DNA of 64,000 bases from Ascochyta rabiei (Eukaryota > Ascomycota > Dothideomycetes > Pleosporales > Didymellaceae). The stretch covers positions 558,001 to 622,000 of the forward strand of contig NC_082425.1 in the NCBI RefSeq assembly GCF_004011695.2. The letters run 5' to 3'. This document shows, piece by piece, positions 1 to 12,604 of this stretch. The notes beneath the pieces are model-generated. The model was given only the letters and a program-made list of their open reading frames with translations, ran no database searches and was not told where the DNA came from. The stretch's first letter is position 1. Each line of letters opens with the position of its first letter. A program made the position numbers and the translations under genes.

Positions 1-321
1 CAAAGTCGATGCGGCCATGGGCGGCGATTGCGGATTGGAAGAGCGCAGTGAGGGAGCTCCACTGGCTCACGTCGGTTTGGACAAACACAAATGAACCAGC
101 CTTGGGCGGGGGTTGGATGTCCGCGCTGACTACTGTTGCGCCGAGAGATGTAAGAAGTTCAACTGTCGCGAGACCGATGCCTGAAGAACCGCCTGCAATT
201 GGGTGTGTTTAGCTATGTGAGCCGATAAGGGGCTACAGCGGGGCGTACCTGTGATGACAACGACCTTTCCCTCGAACTTGGACCGGGAGAGATCTGAATC
301 TGTAATCTGGAAGTCCGTCAT
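1..321 (-). CDS. Short-chain dehydrogenase/reductase, N-terminal part (cut by window edge)
   Basis: Two exons are visible on the minus strand: 249-321 (start ATG at 319-321) and 1-192. A 56-bp intron (193-248) separates them, with GT/AG ends. The split falls inside the nucleotide-binding motif. After joining, the protein begins [14 protein letters not shown] and soon reads VVVITGGSSGIG, the TGxxxGIG dinucleotide-binding signature of classical SDR enzymes. A conserved acidic position follows at ATVVSADI. About 87 residues are seen before the window ends at GRIDF; the NNAG and YxxxK catalytic motifs would lie outside. Substrate cannot be inferred. Family assignment is firm and the specific function is unknown. 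Confidence 0.88.
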
Positions 322-1784
322 GTTGTGTGATTTTCTGGAGAGTATGGAAGTGGAAGACAAGAACTTGAGGCTCTGAGTTTTGGAACCAGAAGAAGAGGGA
401 ACTCCTCCAAAACACAATCAACGACTAAGAATTGTATGGTAGGTGGACCCCGAGCTACTGCTTCCACCACGACAGCAACACGCTACCTTTGCGTGAGTGG
501 TGACATGCGCACATGTTACCAGAAGCAGCGGCTCAGAAGCCGATATTAGAAGCGCATGCAGGGTCCAGGTTCAGAGCTCAAAGGCCGTCGGTCGTGATAT
601 TGCCAACCGTTTGAGGATCCTTGTCCAGCCAGACCGTAAGAAGAAGTGGGCCGTGGGCATGTCCAGAGTTCAGAAGGGATGGACCTCAGCAGACGGCCGT
701 GTCTTCTATGATATGTCTACCTAAAGTACACAGCGTAACATGACCCCTATCATAGTGTATGTACTGTCTCAAATTACAGCCGAGAGGTGCTCAAGGGCGG
801 TTGCTATAGTGCACGCATCGATGTGAGATGGTAAGAGTTGAAGCGTTTGAGGCGGGGCGGGTAAGACCGTAAAGCGCCGGGCTAGCGTAGCACTAATTAC
901 TGGCCTAACCGTGGATGGGTTAGGTTAGGAAGCTGCGGTGAAGAAGGAAATCGATCTAACCAAACCACTTCAACCCAAAAAGCTTGTTATAATTATGCGT
1001 AGGCCCAAGGATGACGTGCATGCTCCAGTACAGAGCTTGTCTCACTGTTACTTGCAGACAGCAAGCTCACTGTGTATAGCTACCAAGAGTGGCAATCCAG
1101 GGGTTCTCGCTGCCAAAGCTGATTATGCCCTAACATAACGAACGATCCTTGGCGCGTTGAGCCTCACATACCTAGTACACATGACAAGGGCCAGTACCTA
1201 TGTCGGACCTCGTAATGACCACAGCACAATGTTTCTGTCCATGGAATGACTCTTTGTGTGCAGCAAAAGGCACCATGACTCAGGTTCATGACTTGTGCAA
1301 GAAAATGGCAGCTGTAACAGAGTCGGTCGATCGAGCTTGGCTCTAGCAGTTCTTGACCCCAACGGCCCGAAGCTGCAAAATAACGGTTCTAACCGTTCTA
1401 TGCTGTCAGAAAACGTCGATCAAGACAGGATCATCAAGCGATAAGAGCAACATGCCATCAGGTACTCTTTGATTTGGCGTCTCCTTCTTTTTCTGGAGCC
1501 TGACCGCAAGTACAATTTCAAATCTTTTGCTTTGAGAGCCGAGTGGCCAAATTTGACTATACCGGCTTGCCGAGTCACTTCGTTCCTCGGTTTTGCGATG
1601 AGTAATACCAGCTTGGCGTACGCGCCACTTTTTACCTCGAAGCCCCCCGCCAGACATCTTGCGCCGTAGCTCTCGGTACCACCGCCCTCTCGATTCCCGA
1701 GCCAGCATTCTCAAGCCACAACTGCCCCGCACTGCTCGCCAAATCGCGCTCAAACACCAGACGCGCAGTTTGTCCCCCGCCACA
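322..1784. other. Intergenic, no supported gene
   Basis: Shared upstream region of the divergent SDR and rhodanese genes. Only short open frames without recognisable domains are present, for example a 75-codon frame at 497-724. I see no RNA gene or repeat. Confidence 0.5.
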
Positions 1785-2291
1785 ATGTCAGCAATCACGC
1801 TCGCAGACCTCCAGTTCATCGACCGCGAAACCCTAGCGAAGAAATTCGACGCCGTGCAAGCTCTGCCCACAGACACCGCCGTCGTCGACGTCCGCGACAG
1901 CGACCACATCGGAGGACACATTCGCGGAAGCACATGGATGCCCAGCTCGCAGCTAGACTACAAAGTGCCGGAGCTGGTGCGCACGCTCAGAGACAAGGAA
2001 GTCGTTGTGTTTCACTGCGCTCTGAGTCAGCAGCGAGGGCCGAGCGCGGCGCTGAGGTATCTGCGGGAGAAGGAGCGGTTGGATCCTAGCGCGACTCTGG
2101 AGTCGAAGGGTGAGGTCAAGGAGGAGGGTGTCGGTTCTAGAAGTGAAGAGGGCGTGGAGGGGAAACGCGAGGGCAAGAAGCAGAGGGTGTACGTGCTGAG
2201 AGGTGGGTTTACGGAGTGGCAGGAGAAGTATGGGGAAGACAGTAAGTTGACCGAGGGCTATCAGAAGGACATTTGGGAGTTTGGGTCTTGA
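1785..2291 (+). CDS. Rhodanese/Cdc25-like phosphatase (Ych1/Arr2 type)
   Basis: Single exon, 168 residues. The chosen ATG at 1785 (context CCACAATGTC) starts MSAITLADLQFIDR, the usual beginning for this family. An upstream in-frame extension is arginine-rich and probably untranslated. A rhodanese fold is visible: VVDVRDSDHIGGHIRGS near residues 33-49, then the active-site loop FHCALSQQRGP near 77-87, where Cys is the nucleophile. The loop HCxxSxxRGP resembles yeast Ych1 and Arr2, which are described as a phosphatase and an arsenate reductase of the Cdc25 fold. A charged, low-complexity Glu/Lys/Gly insertion separates the loop from the final VYVLRGGFTEW strand that closes the domain. Phosphatase versus arsenate reductase cannot be decided from sequence. 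It converges on FOX2 downstream. Confidence 0.87.
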   Translation: MSAITLADLQFIDRETLAKKFDAVQALPTDTAVVDVRDSDHIGGHIRGSTWMPSSQLDYKVPELVRTLRDKEVVVFHCALSQQRGPSAALRYLREKERLDPSATLESKGEVKEEGVGSRSEEGVEGKREGKKQRVYVLRGGFTEWQEKYGEDSKLTEGYQKDIWEFGS

Positions 2292-2658
2292 TTGAGATAT
2301 CTGTAACTCGAGCGGAGCAGAAGCCATTGGGGCGCCGGCCGATATTGGCAGGCGCTCTTTGATGCCTATCGTGAGCTTGAAGTGTGGACGCAAAAGTCAG
2401 GCCACGAACTAGAGCTGTCAGGGGTGCTCAAGAGACAGTCGCACTATCCTAGCCTGGAGGAACAAGCCTCAAGCTATATTTCACCTTCCTCGTGAAGGCC
2501 CTGTTGAGACGACGAAGGAATGCCATTTAGCGTGCAAGCGTTCAAAGTAAAGTCCTGGTTCAAATTTCATGGCAGTACGTTTTTACAACATGACCAAACG
2601 CCAGCTCAAGTCATCAAGCAGTCCGTCGACCACGTTCGCTAATCCAATACGTTGACAT
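2292..2658. other. Tail-to-tail gap between rhodanese gene and FOX2
   Basis: A 367-bp region between two convergent stop codons. It presumably holds both 3' untranslated regions and polyadenylation signals. No further gene is visible. Confidence 0.5.
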
Positions 2659-5624
2659 CTACAACTTGCTTCCTCCGCCAAGCAACTCAGCACCAGCTCC
2701 AGAGATAGCAAGCTTGCCGGTCTCCTTGACCTTGGTCTGGAAGGCTACTGTGTTGCCGGTCTTCCACATCTCAGTAATGAGAGTCTGTCCTGGCAGTACG
2801 ACACCAGCGAAGCGAACCTTGATGTTCTTGAACGGCCCAAACTTCTGCAAGACGTGCTTACCCGAGATACCGAACGAGCACAGACCGTGCAGAATCGGTG
2901 TCTCAAAGCCACCAACCTTGCTGAACTGCGGGTCGATGTGCAGAGGGTTGAGATCACCTGAGAGACGGTAGATGGCAGCCTGCTCCTCAGTCGTCTTCTC
3001 CTCAACAACGACGTCAGGTGCGCGCTGAGGTGGCTTGTACGCCTTGGTTGCGGCACCCCTGTCACCACCCTTCTTCTGGCCGCCAAAGTTGCCACTTCCG
3101 CGGATGAAGACTGTGCTCTCGTTATAGAAGATCTCCTCGCCAGTGTTCGCATCCTTGGTTACGGAGCCGTAGACAACAAGCCCAGCGGCGCCCTTGTCGA
3201 CCACCTCGACGAGTTTTGGCACAGCGATGAGCTTGGCTTCTGTAGGGATGGGGAACTTGCGGATTTCGAGGAACTGCTCACCGTGCAGGAGCATGCGCGG
3301 GTCGAAGTTGGGGACGATTTCATCAAAAGAGAAAGGAGGCTCGGCGTTGAAGGGAGGGACCACACCGAATGTCGGAATGACTTGGAAGTTCTCGTCGCCT
3401 TCGTAGACGAAGGGGAGATCGGTACGCTTGGCTCCAATGCCCAAGTCTGTGAGGTTGTTAGTGGTGTGCATCATGATGAGGATAGCGACGAACTTACTGT
3501 AAAGGATGACATCCCTCTCGGTGTACTCGAAAGGTGTGCCCTCTGACTTGGTGGCAAGAGCTTTCTGCTGGGCCTTGAGGATCTCCTCGTTGCTCTTCGA
3601 TGGCTTCTTTTCCTTCTTGCTCTTCTTGCTAGTATTCTCCATGTTGGCCATGATCGACTTGAGACCGCTGGCGTTGTCGTGCGGGTTATCGGCACGACCG
3701 TCATCGAAGTTGGTAATACGCTCCCACTGCTGGAGAACAGCTTCGGGAGTAAGCTTAACATCGACAGGGAAGCCGTGGCCGCCAGTTCGCTGCCACCTGG
3801 TAGCGGCAAACCAGCCAGAACCCATCTCATAGAGACCACCAGTTGGCACTGGTGCCTTGTCGGAAACGAGAAGGATGACGAGAGGTGCGTTGTAGTCGGG
3901 CTTGAGAGCTTGAACAACCTCCTCGGGCATGATCGAGCGAGTCATCTGTGTGCCAGCGTTGGGAGCAACCGTGTTGACGAAGATGTTGTGCTTCTTGCCT
4001 TCAAGTGCAAGAGACTTGGAGAACCCAAGGATACCGCACTTGGCCGAGGCATAGTTGGCTTGACCAAAGTTTCCGTAAATACCGCTGGTAGAAGTAGTGT
4101 TCAGGATACGACCATACTTCTGCTTCAGCATATAAGGCCAGGCGGCCTTAGAAACCGAGTATGTGCCGAACAGATGAACTTTGTGAATAATATCCCACTG
4201 GTCGTCGGTCATGTTGGCGAAAGCCTTGTCGCGAAGGATACCAGCGTTGTTAATGACGATATCAACACGACCCCAGGTGTCGATAGCCGTCTTGACAACA
4301 GCCTCGCCATCCTGCACATCAGCCTTGTTACCAACGGCCTCACCGCCAAGCTTCTGGATCTCCTGGACGACATCATCAGGGTTCACAAGATCGTTGATAA
4401 CGACCTTGGCACCACGCTTAGCCAGTTGAAGAGCGTAGATGCGGCCAAGACCAGCACCGCCACCAGTGACAATTGCAACCTTGCCGGTGAAGTCGAGCTC
4501 CTCGCCCTTGGGGTTAGCAGGAAGCTTGCCAGCCTCCTCGAGAAGTTCGAGAGCATTGGCAGGGCCCTGTGGGTGGTCTGGCTTGGAGAAGTCGACGACA
4601 TCCTTCCACTTGGTAGCCACAGCGCCTGGTGTAAGGGTCTCATCTGCCTTCAAGTGAACACCGTTGGCTCGCTCCCATCTCAGCTCAGCGATGTGGCCTC
4701 CACCAGCTTCGAATATCCCACCGGTCTTGGTGTTCGACTTGTGTGTCAGAACGGCAACGAGAGGGACGATCCACTCTGGCTTCAGCTTCTCGAGGACATC
4801 GGGAGGCATGACAGTCTCGGTCATTCGACTGGCTGCGATTGGGGCGATGACGTTGCAAAGGATGTTGTACTTGAAGCCCTCTTTTGCGAGGGTCTCGGTG
4901 AAACCGACCAGAGCAAGTTTGGCAGCTACATAGTCGTCAGCATCAGGCCAGATGTATCACATTTGACGTTCGCATACCTGAATAGTTGGTCTGACCGAAA
5001 GAGCCAAACAGACCAGCAGCCGAGGCGGTGCTAATAAGCCTGCCATACTTCTGTTTTCTGAAATGTGGCCATGCAGCTCTTGCACACTTGTATGCACCGA
5101 GGACGTGAACCTTGTAGATAAGCTCCCAGTCTGCCTGCTTCATGTTCTTGAAGCTGACATCTCGTAGGATACCGGCGTTGTTGATGAGGACATCAATGCG
5201 CCCGAAAGCGTCGATCGCAGTCTTGATGATATTTTCTCCATTCTCGACTGAGTCGTAGTTGGCGACTGCGTTGCCGCCGGCGGACTTGATCTCTTCAACA
5301 ACTTTGTCTGCAGCCTGTGGGCGTGGTTAGCATCAGCTTCTTCAAACTCGTGTTTCGGAGCATGTGACATCGGGGCAGCTGCGATGAGCTCTCTGTCTCT
5401 GCAACTATGTGCAATGCAGGTTCCGTCGAACTTCGAGAGGCAAATAGGTTGTATGCGCTTACCGATGAGCTACCTCCCTCGCCCTTGAAGCTACTACCGA
5501 GGTCATTCACGACGACGTTCGCACCGCGGCTGGCGAAGAAGATGGCATACTCGCGACCAAGGCCGCCACCAGCACCAGTCACTACAACGGTCTGGCCATC
5601 GTATCGCAACTCTTGCGCACCCAT
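2659..5624 (-). CDS. FOX2: Peroxisomal multifunctional beta-oxidation protein (hydratase-dehydrogenase)
   Basis: Four exons: 5463-5624, 4978-5314, 3498-4925 and 2659-3446. The introns are 148, 52 and 51 bp, and the phases join exactly to 904 residues. The protein has two tandem SDR-type 3-hydroxyacyl-CoA dehydrogenase domains: TGAGGGLG near residue 16 with YSAAK near 165, and TGGGAGLG near 320 with YASAK near 458. A C-terminal MaoC/hot-dog 2-enoyl-CoA hydratase 2 domain follows, with the GDLNPLHID motif near 806-814. The last three residues are SKL, a type 1 peroxisomal targeting signal. Length and domain order match fungal Fox2/MFE-2, which performs the second and third steps of peroxisomal fatty-acid beta-oxidation. 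Without the 3447-3497 intron an extra hydrophobic stretch would interrupt the ILYNLGIGA consensus. No disabling change is seen. Confidence 0.97.
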
Positions 5625-8600
5625 GGTGCAAGGGTATCTTATAGGATAGAGGAGAGGAGTTTGTAGCCTCTTCAAATAGGTCCGCTACCGATATAGAATG
5701 CGAACCGAATGAAGATGGTTTGCAGTTGTGTGGTTGGTACCAACAAAGATCCCAGATGATGTCAAAAGTGCGAATGTGGAGGGAAAGAGAAAAGGACGAG
5801 GTGCGGGGACAGTTTATGATGCGGCAGGTAAAGCCAGAGTCGTGGATTTGAGCTCACTCGTTCACGCGGCCTCCCGAGGTGCAAGCTGCCTCGGCACTTC
5901 GATCATGTGGAGAGACACGTGACATGTCCGGGGTAACCGGCTTGTCCGCTTGTTCCATCGATGCCGTCAGACTTTGCCGACATGTGAAAGTTCAGCCTGA
6001 TTACTCACGTGTCTCACGCTGGTAAAAGACCATGGACTGCCATCTGATGATCCCGCGGCACCTCTTGAGTGGTCTTGTGATATGGGTTGGGATCATGGTG
6101 CGCGCACCTTATACTTTTGGAATACTGGAGGGTTCTGGGCTTTCGATATCGTTAAACGTCCATCAGACAAGAGTACCGCCAACACGACGCAGCAAAAACA
6201 CACATTCACAGTATATACACATGAAAGAAAACGAAGAGATATGGTCGCTCACACAAGGTCATCAATGGAAGATGCCGTGCCGTCGAGAGATGAACAGGGG
6301 CCAAGCGCAGTCGAATGGACCAGTCTATGGACTGTGGGCACAAACAATGGGGTTTTTTTCTTTGGAAAGAGAAACCTATTGACAGCTATCGTGGACTGTT
6401 CAGGGAGACGTGTGAGGCCACGGCGACTAGTTTCATGTGCAGAAAAGCCTATGCACAAGCTATATTTGTATCTCACACGCGAGACACCCTCGTGTCTTCA
6501 AACCAGAAGTATTCCTTGGTCGCTTGCGAAGTCGGCCCGCTTCGTGTTATGTGATCTATCAATGGTGCTGGTGCCATCCACCAAATTTTTTCGACCTGAG
6601 CAAAATTCACAAATATCGTTGTTCAACCCTACCAATTCGATCCGTCCTTTTCCATAATTCTGACACATGCCTCCGTGGTCACAGCTCCTCGTGTGTCGAT
6701 ACACAGCGTCCGATGGCTAGCAACGCTGGCCTCGATAATGTACCGTTCGCTACGGCAATGCATCCTTCCTCCATCTGAAACGATGATCGCAAGTACTGCT
6801 CACGGATCAATTAAGAGATATCGTATTCTCGTAGCAAGCCAACCGACGTGTCGAGCACAGAAGTGTTCGAACACAGACCGAGCCGCGATAGCGTCGCATA
6901 GAACTAGAACAAGTGCTCTGGGCGCTGTGTCCCGTCAGTTCAGTGGATCATGTACAAGCCAGTGGGAATTGACGGTGGCGTGAGAGAATAAACTTAGGAG
7001 ACTGAGGCTGCACGCCTGCACAGCCAGTGGAACCGTATTTATCTTGCAGAATTCGCAACTCGACTGCGCGTGCCCCATCGATGAGAGGATACCAGCGAAT
7101 ACCGAGACGCCCCAAACCACACGAATGGAGGACTGCACATCGTTCATGTTGGGACCGGCTCGAGAGCAGATGGCAACTGGATCGTCCGGTAGGATTTTGT
7201 TGGGACAGATCTAAGGCACAGCGGAAGATGTGTGCACAACAGCGATATCACTTGTATGCAGTGTAGAAAGGCGGCGGATATTGGCGTAGAGAGGAGATCT
7301 ATCCTTTGATCGAGACAGCTTTTTTGGTAAGTCTATACCGTAGAGTAAACGTGCGAACCTGTTCCACACAGGCCTACATACTTACAGACCAATTCTAGAG
7401 CGGTGTCACGAGCGTTGTAAGGAGCATCTCGTGGAGATGTTCTCCATATAGCAGCTTTGACTAGTATTGAAGTACGTGGTCTCGAGCGGCGCAAAGTAGC
7501 ATTGACATGTGTGGTTCAGCCCTCTGGCTACGAGCTTGACCTGACTCCGCTATGACGTGTTCAATATCGAAACATGGTGCTATCGTGAAAGAAACACTGC
7601 TCGTGCAAGGACCACAAGCCTGGCCTTGTATCAAAGATTGTAGTTAATATGTGACACAACAAGGCGAAGCGCTGTTGTAGGACGCCATGCGTAGGGTACG
7701 TTCCTTGGCCGCTCTTTCGGGGTAGTCTACGCTGTGCCACACCTGAAGACGTTCAGTAGCCTCTACCGAACTCACAGCGATGCAGGTTCTGCGCTGATAA
7801 AGTTTCCTTTCGAAGTAGGGCTGCTGTAGCTGGTGGTTTTGTAATCTTGCACATTCGTTTGCAGCTGAGATTGGTGCAGAGCTTAGCAATATCGTTCTCA
7901 GGCAATCTCTGATTCGAGGACCACCCTCCCGTGTGTCCTCATCTTCCCAAGTATCTTCCTCGGCAAACCCAATCAAGACCGCCGGTCAAACTTGATATGA
8001 GAGACGCGTGCTACGTTGAAGTCTGTCGCCCGTATGTCGTACATATCAAATGCTCTAGTCTCAGCTCGGACCCCCTGCTTCACCGCTACGGTGTGGTGGA
8101 TGGCGATCTATGGTGCGCTTGATGAGGAGAAAGCGCACACAGGACCCTGCAATATCTGCACAGTTTGGCTTCACCGCTCTGCTTTGTTCCCTTGAATGGG
8201 TTATTTTACGGCGAAAACGAGCAGCAATGGGACGCCCGAGGTTCTTTGTCGTAACTGAGTGCTCCTGGACAGCAAATCTGTTCCAGCATACTACCGTCTG
8301 GAGTCGGCGATGTCAAGTGAGGCTGACCAAGCAGGTAGATTGCTGCTTCCTGGGCCCATGTCAACGGTAACTTTCCTGACAGTATTTTTGACGGGACCAA
8401 CCGCCGTGAACCCACGCCGTTTCTGTATTCCCGGTCCTTAAATCGTTTCTGGATGGCTTAGCGTTTGTAATTGCGTAACCGATCAAAATGTGAGCATGGA
8501 GCCGTCACCCACAGATGCTAGGCTCATATTTCGCCAATCGCAGTAACCCATCCTTCCTCAGACCACCGCCTTCGTGTGTAGATCGGCGACTTAAATATAG

Positions 8601-9441
8601 TCGAACCTACCCCTTAACGTTCTTCCAATAGGATAACCTCAATAAATCTCGTACATTGCGCAGATCGCTTTCGTGTTTTGAGTTGCTGATTTCCGTGAGA
8701 AAGCCAGAGCCTAGCTTTTGCAAGCTTCCGAATAGCTGGCTGGCATTTCTGGCAGGCCATTTGAAGTTCGCCTCATGTGCATAACTCTTCCTAGATTAAA
8801 GGACGCGAGACCAGTGAGTCTAGTCGTGGAAAGGCAGACAATTGTTGTGATGATGGCTTCGAGCTACTGCAAACTTAGTGGTCGGCTTCGTGATAGGTAA
8901 AATGCTGTCACAGGACCTGTTGTACCAGAATGGCATTCCGTCATAGGACTAGCTAGTAGAAGTTTCCGATCCACATGGGCTTTATTGCAGCGGGCCGCAG
9001 CGTACAGTGAGGCCGAACAGGCTGCCGATTGATTTGGTCTTGAAGCAGGTTGGGCATCCAGCAAGTGCCTAAGTCCGCACCCGGTTTTGAGGTCAACGTC
9101 CTGGCCTCCAGCCTCCGTTAGCATGGCATGGAGAAGGTCCAAGTAGAGCGCCTTTCATTCTTATCTACACCGTAGCCAGCCTTACCTTCCGCCACCACCA
9201 ACAACAGCAGCAGTAACGCAGAATTGTCAGCTTTGCTCATCGCGCCACCGCAGAACAACGGGTCGGGAACCTTGGAGACAACATCGGTCGGGCACGCCAA
9301 CGCCGTCAACCTTCTCTTGAGCGCTTGCTGCAAGGACTGTTACGCAACCTCCGGTAAACCTTCAGTAATTGTTACCCTTCCTAACAACATCAACGTCTCA
9401 TATCCTGAACAGGATCAGGTCCGTACAACGTTTGGAGCGAC
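5625..9441. other. 3.8 kb without a convincing gene; includes FOX2 promoter
   Basis: Upstream of FOX2 and of the methyltransferase gene. Several 70-190 codon frames occur (for example 6082-6657), but none shows a domain, a family resemblance or a splice structure that extends it. Two CACGTG palindromes occur near 5917 and 6007. No tRNA or repeat was recognised. It may hold untranslated regions, a non-coding transcript or gene remnants. Confidence 0.45.
5874..5894. promoter_or_regulatory. Candidate FarA/FarB fatty-acid response element upstream of FOX2
   Basis: CCGAGG at 5874-5879 and CCTCGG at 5889-5894 form an inverted pair about 250-270 bp upstream of the FOX2 start. The hexamer CCTCGG is the core recognised by the fungal Zn2Cys6 regulators FarA and FarB at fatty-acid-inducible beta-oxidation genes (known from Aspergillus). 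Position and target gene both fit. Binding here is inference. Confidence 0.5.
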
Positions 9442-10536
9442 ATGGACGACGATTTCCAGTGTGTTGTTGTACACGGAAGGATCTTTCAGAAGGTGTCGAT
9501 CGACAACAGCATATACTGTGTGCCGGTGGCCAGTGATGAACTTGAGGAAGACAGATTGACGGCTCAGCATGATGTATTGTTCAAGCTGTTCGGCAATGCT
9601 CTTTTCTCCCCTCATATGAGGATCAGGGACCCTAGGAAGATACTGGATTGCGGGTACGGCGGTGGCGACTGGTCGGTGCAGTGTGCGGAAGAGTTCGAGG
9701 ACTGCGAGGTGCGTTACGTGAAGAGGACGAACGATTTCTTGCTGACTACGTGAGGTTACTGCTGTCGACATCTACCCGATGCTTGTCGTAGACCAGCCAG
9801 AAAATCTCAGCCTCTGCGGCTACAACCTAAACGACCGCCTCAACGACCCGGAGGTCTTTCAAGCTAGAGCCTACGACCTGATTCACTCACGATGCATTAG
9901 TGCGGGCATCAAAAGCAACCGGTGGACATCCTACATCCGAGACATGAAGCTACTACTCCGGCCAACCGGTTGGATTCAGGTTGTTGAGTATTACCTCAAC
10001 ATTCAGTCGAGTAGCGGGAGGTTGACGGATGATTCGGCAGTAAGAAGGTGGTGGTTGGCATATGCGGAAGCGATGGGTCGAATGAATCGTGATCCCAGAA
10101 TTGGCACTCGGTTGCAGCACCTCTTTCATGAGGCAAGACTTCGAGACATTCGAGTCGAAACTGTACAGCTACCGATCGGCGATTGGGAAGCAGGTATTTA
10201 TCTTCATCTCACCTTTCCCCCTTCTTTTCCGCCGGATGTCATCAAGAAAGAGGCGTTGATGGCTGATTGTTGCGCGTACGACTTGACGGAGTAGAGGACC
10301 TACGTTTCTATGTCGTGAGAGATGGTGATAGTGCTGACCGACACAACACGACAGACCCAGTCAAAGCCGACATCGGAAAAGAAACTGTTGGAATAATGGG
10401 CGATCTTCTTGAGTCGCTCGGTCTTTGGCCTCTGACACAGCAACTCAACTGGACGGTTGCACAGTTCACCCAGCTCATCAGCGAAGTCCGCTCAGAGCTA
10501 CAAAACAACGAATTGAGGCTGTATGTTCCAGTGTAG
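9442..10536 (+). CDS. LaeA-like class I SAM-dependent methyltransferase
   Basis: Three exons reconstruct a 295-residue protein: 9442-9708, 9755-10193 and 10355-10536. The second intron (161 bp) has a perfect GCTGAC branch site and joins GDWEA to DPVKADIGKE in phase. The first (46 bp) uses a rare GAG acceptor. Motif I is ILDCGYGGGDW near residues 70-80, followed by VTAVDIYP. Further family blocks are FQARAYDLIHSR, SNRWTSYIRDM and the C-terminal WPLTQQLNWTVAQF. These are typical of fungal UMTA/LaeA-like methyltransferases, often linked to secondary metabolism. No synthase gene lies nearby, so it looks orphan. The ATG at 9442 is the first that precedes the conserved VVHGRIF...Y block; a further upstream exon cannot be excluded. 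The substrate is unknown. Confidence 0.78.
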
Positions 10537-12604
10537 GTGTACATACCGTCTCACTTGCAATGATGGTCTGATGTTCGCGCAGGTACGTGGCTTGTGGTCG
10601 CCGCAGTGGACAAGGGGGTCCATAGATTGGTTGCGTCGAGGACGTTCGATTTTGACTACGTGTCGGCTTGGTAGGACGTCGAGGTAGAACGCTGCACCAA
10701 CGATGGCGGATGGTGATCCTGCTATCGCAAGTGTTTGTTGAGTCTTATCAAATGGCCTGTCAAAGCCATGCACCGTTTGGTGCTGTACTTCGAACATTGT
10801 CAGTCACTCGTCATTTATCGCAGTTCATTTCCATATTCGACCGTCTCACTCGAACGAACTGTTTGGTATCGATGCCTTGTCAAGGGTTATCTGAGGCTGA
10901 AGTTTATGGCAGCCGACACACCTCAGGTTAGACGGGACCAAGGACCGTGAGTTCAGTCCAGTTGACCAGCTAGTGAAGCTTTCACAACATCCAAGCGAGG
11001 ACCCGCTTACTCTCGTGTAGGTAACTTACACTCATGGCGACTTGTGCAGTAAGTCTGTCAACATGCAGTCGTCAGGTAGTTAGATCTCATTTCAGTTAAA
11101 GGTTTGGGAGAAGTCGAAATGCCTTGCGCGTTTTTGAGGACGAACACCGATCGGCTCGTGGCGTTCTAGCAAATCAGCGGCGTAGTCGTTTCGATGAATG
11201 GCCCTCTGACCGCGGCTCTGTGGTAAGAGGTAAGGGTTGACCAGGCACAAATGCGACAACAAAGGGTCAATAATGGAGTTTTGGTGGTTTGTGCAGGGAA
11301 GCCATTGGCGTGGCGAACGTTCCCGGGACAAGCAAAGAACATCTACCACGCGGTCCAACCAACGCCTACGCCAAAAGAAAGGAGCTTGCGCCTTCCCTCA
11401 CCTCTAAAAATTGGCATGACTGGGCACCAGCAACGCTTTGACGAGTCTATTCGTCCCACTGATTGGCATCCGAGACCTCAGTACCGACCGGCTGGTACCG
11501 AAGCAACGTTACTTGAGGAATGGCGCGTTTTTATCGCTTGACATCCTCCCTCCAAGAACTAGCTGAAGTTTCGTCTCCTTAGCGAAGCCATGCTCCAGCT
11601 GATCAACGAGCGCCGTAAAGTTGCTAATATCGCCTACCTAACGATCCGAATTTCGTCTTCCAGAAACATCCTTAGAGTCATCTCCCACGGAGAGGCCATA
11701 TGTATCGACGTTGAACCCTCAAACCACCAGCATCGAATGAGGCTTAGAGTACCCACTGTTTGCACGATCTGACTTGGATGGTTGGACAAAGGCGCATGCA
11801 GCGGCGAAGCGGCCTGTCGCCTCGCGCGCATAAATCCTAGTGCGCACATGATGAATGCCTCCGGCGGCATCTGATCCTCCGTTCAAGTATTTCTGCAGCC
11901 TTACGATGAGGATTTTGAAGAGGTTTACGCAATCAGTTCTAGACATTGAGGCGTCGGTGAGGTCTCCAAGTATCAGCTTTCTCTCAGCCTACAAACATCT
12001 CTGTCTGCATCGATGAGCATCACCAGTGCCCCCACCTGTGGACGCCTAAGCGTACGAAACAGCCGATGGGACTCCGTATGGCAGAGCACAAGAAAGATCG
12101 TCACGCTGAATCGTATACATCGCTGGGGTTCTAATGTTCCTTGGGCTTTTTGTGCATTGTCACCAAAATAAAGGACAGTCTCGGTCTAATACGATATGAT
12201 CCCCGCCCACATGAGTCGCTCCACCAGATAATCTGTGTTGCCGCCACGAAGGATTTCGTCAGTACCCGCAGTTCCTCTCCAAGATATCTCCCCTCGAGTC
12301 CGCAGTCCAAAAGTCAACGGGATGTACTTTAGGCTGTTGTGAGGCTGACTACAGCTAGAAGGGTATAGCTGCCGAAGATAACATGATTTCTAGCTCCTTC
12401 CGCGTCGCCAGCCCCTCGGTTATCCCCGCGGTTCTCCACGTTTCCAGCCTCAATTCACCATATGTCACTTGCTAGTGACCTTCGGGGAACACACCGACCG
12501 GGAAGGAAGCCTCAACGCTCCCGGTAAATTTAGTTAGAGGGCGCAATACAAATATCCGTGAATCGTCGCCCATAGGCAATAGTGCACCGCGGTTCGTCTC
12601 CAAC
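10537..12604. other. Intergenic, no supported gene
   Basis: About 2.1 kb between the methyltransferase and the esterase. Short frames on both strands (for example 11251-11541 plus) have no recognisable features. I find no repeat or RNA gene. Confidence 0.45.

Noticed and set aside
1406..1933. 175-codon minus-strand frame over the rhodanese start
   Set aside because: Its 3' half overlaps the conserved rhodanese coding strand, and the frame lacks any domain; it is an antisense shadow.
3679..5034. 451-codon plus-strand frame opposite FOX2
   Set aside because: Long only because of codon bias on the FOX2 strand. It runs across FOX2 introns and has no recognisable family.
6082..6657. 191-codon frame upstream of FOX2
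   Set aside because: No recognisable motif and no conserved-looking segments; overlaps other equally poor frames.
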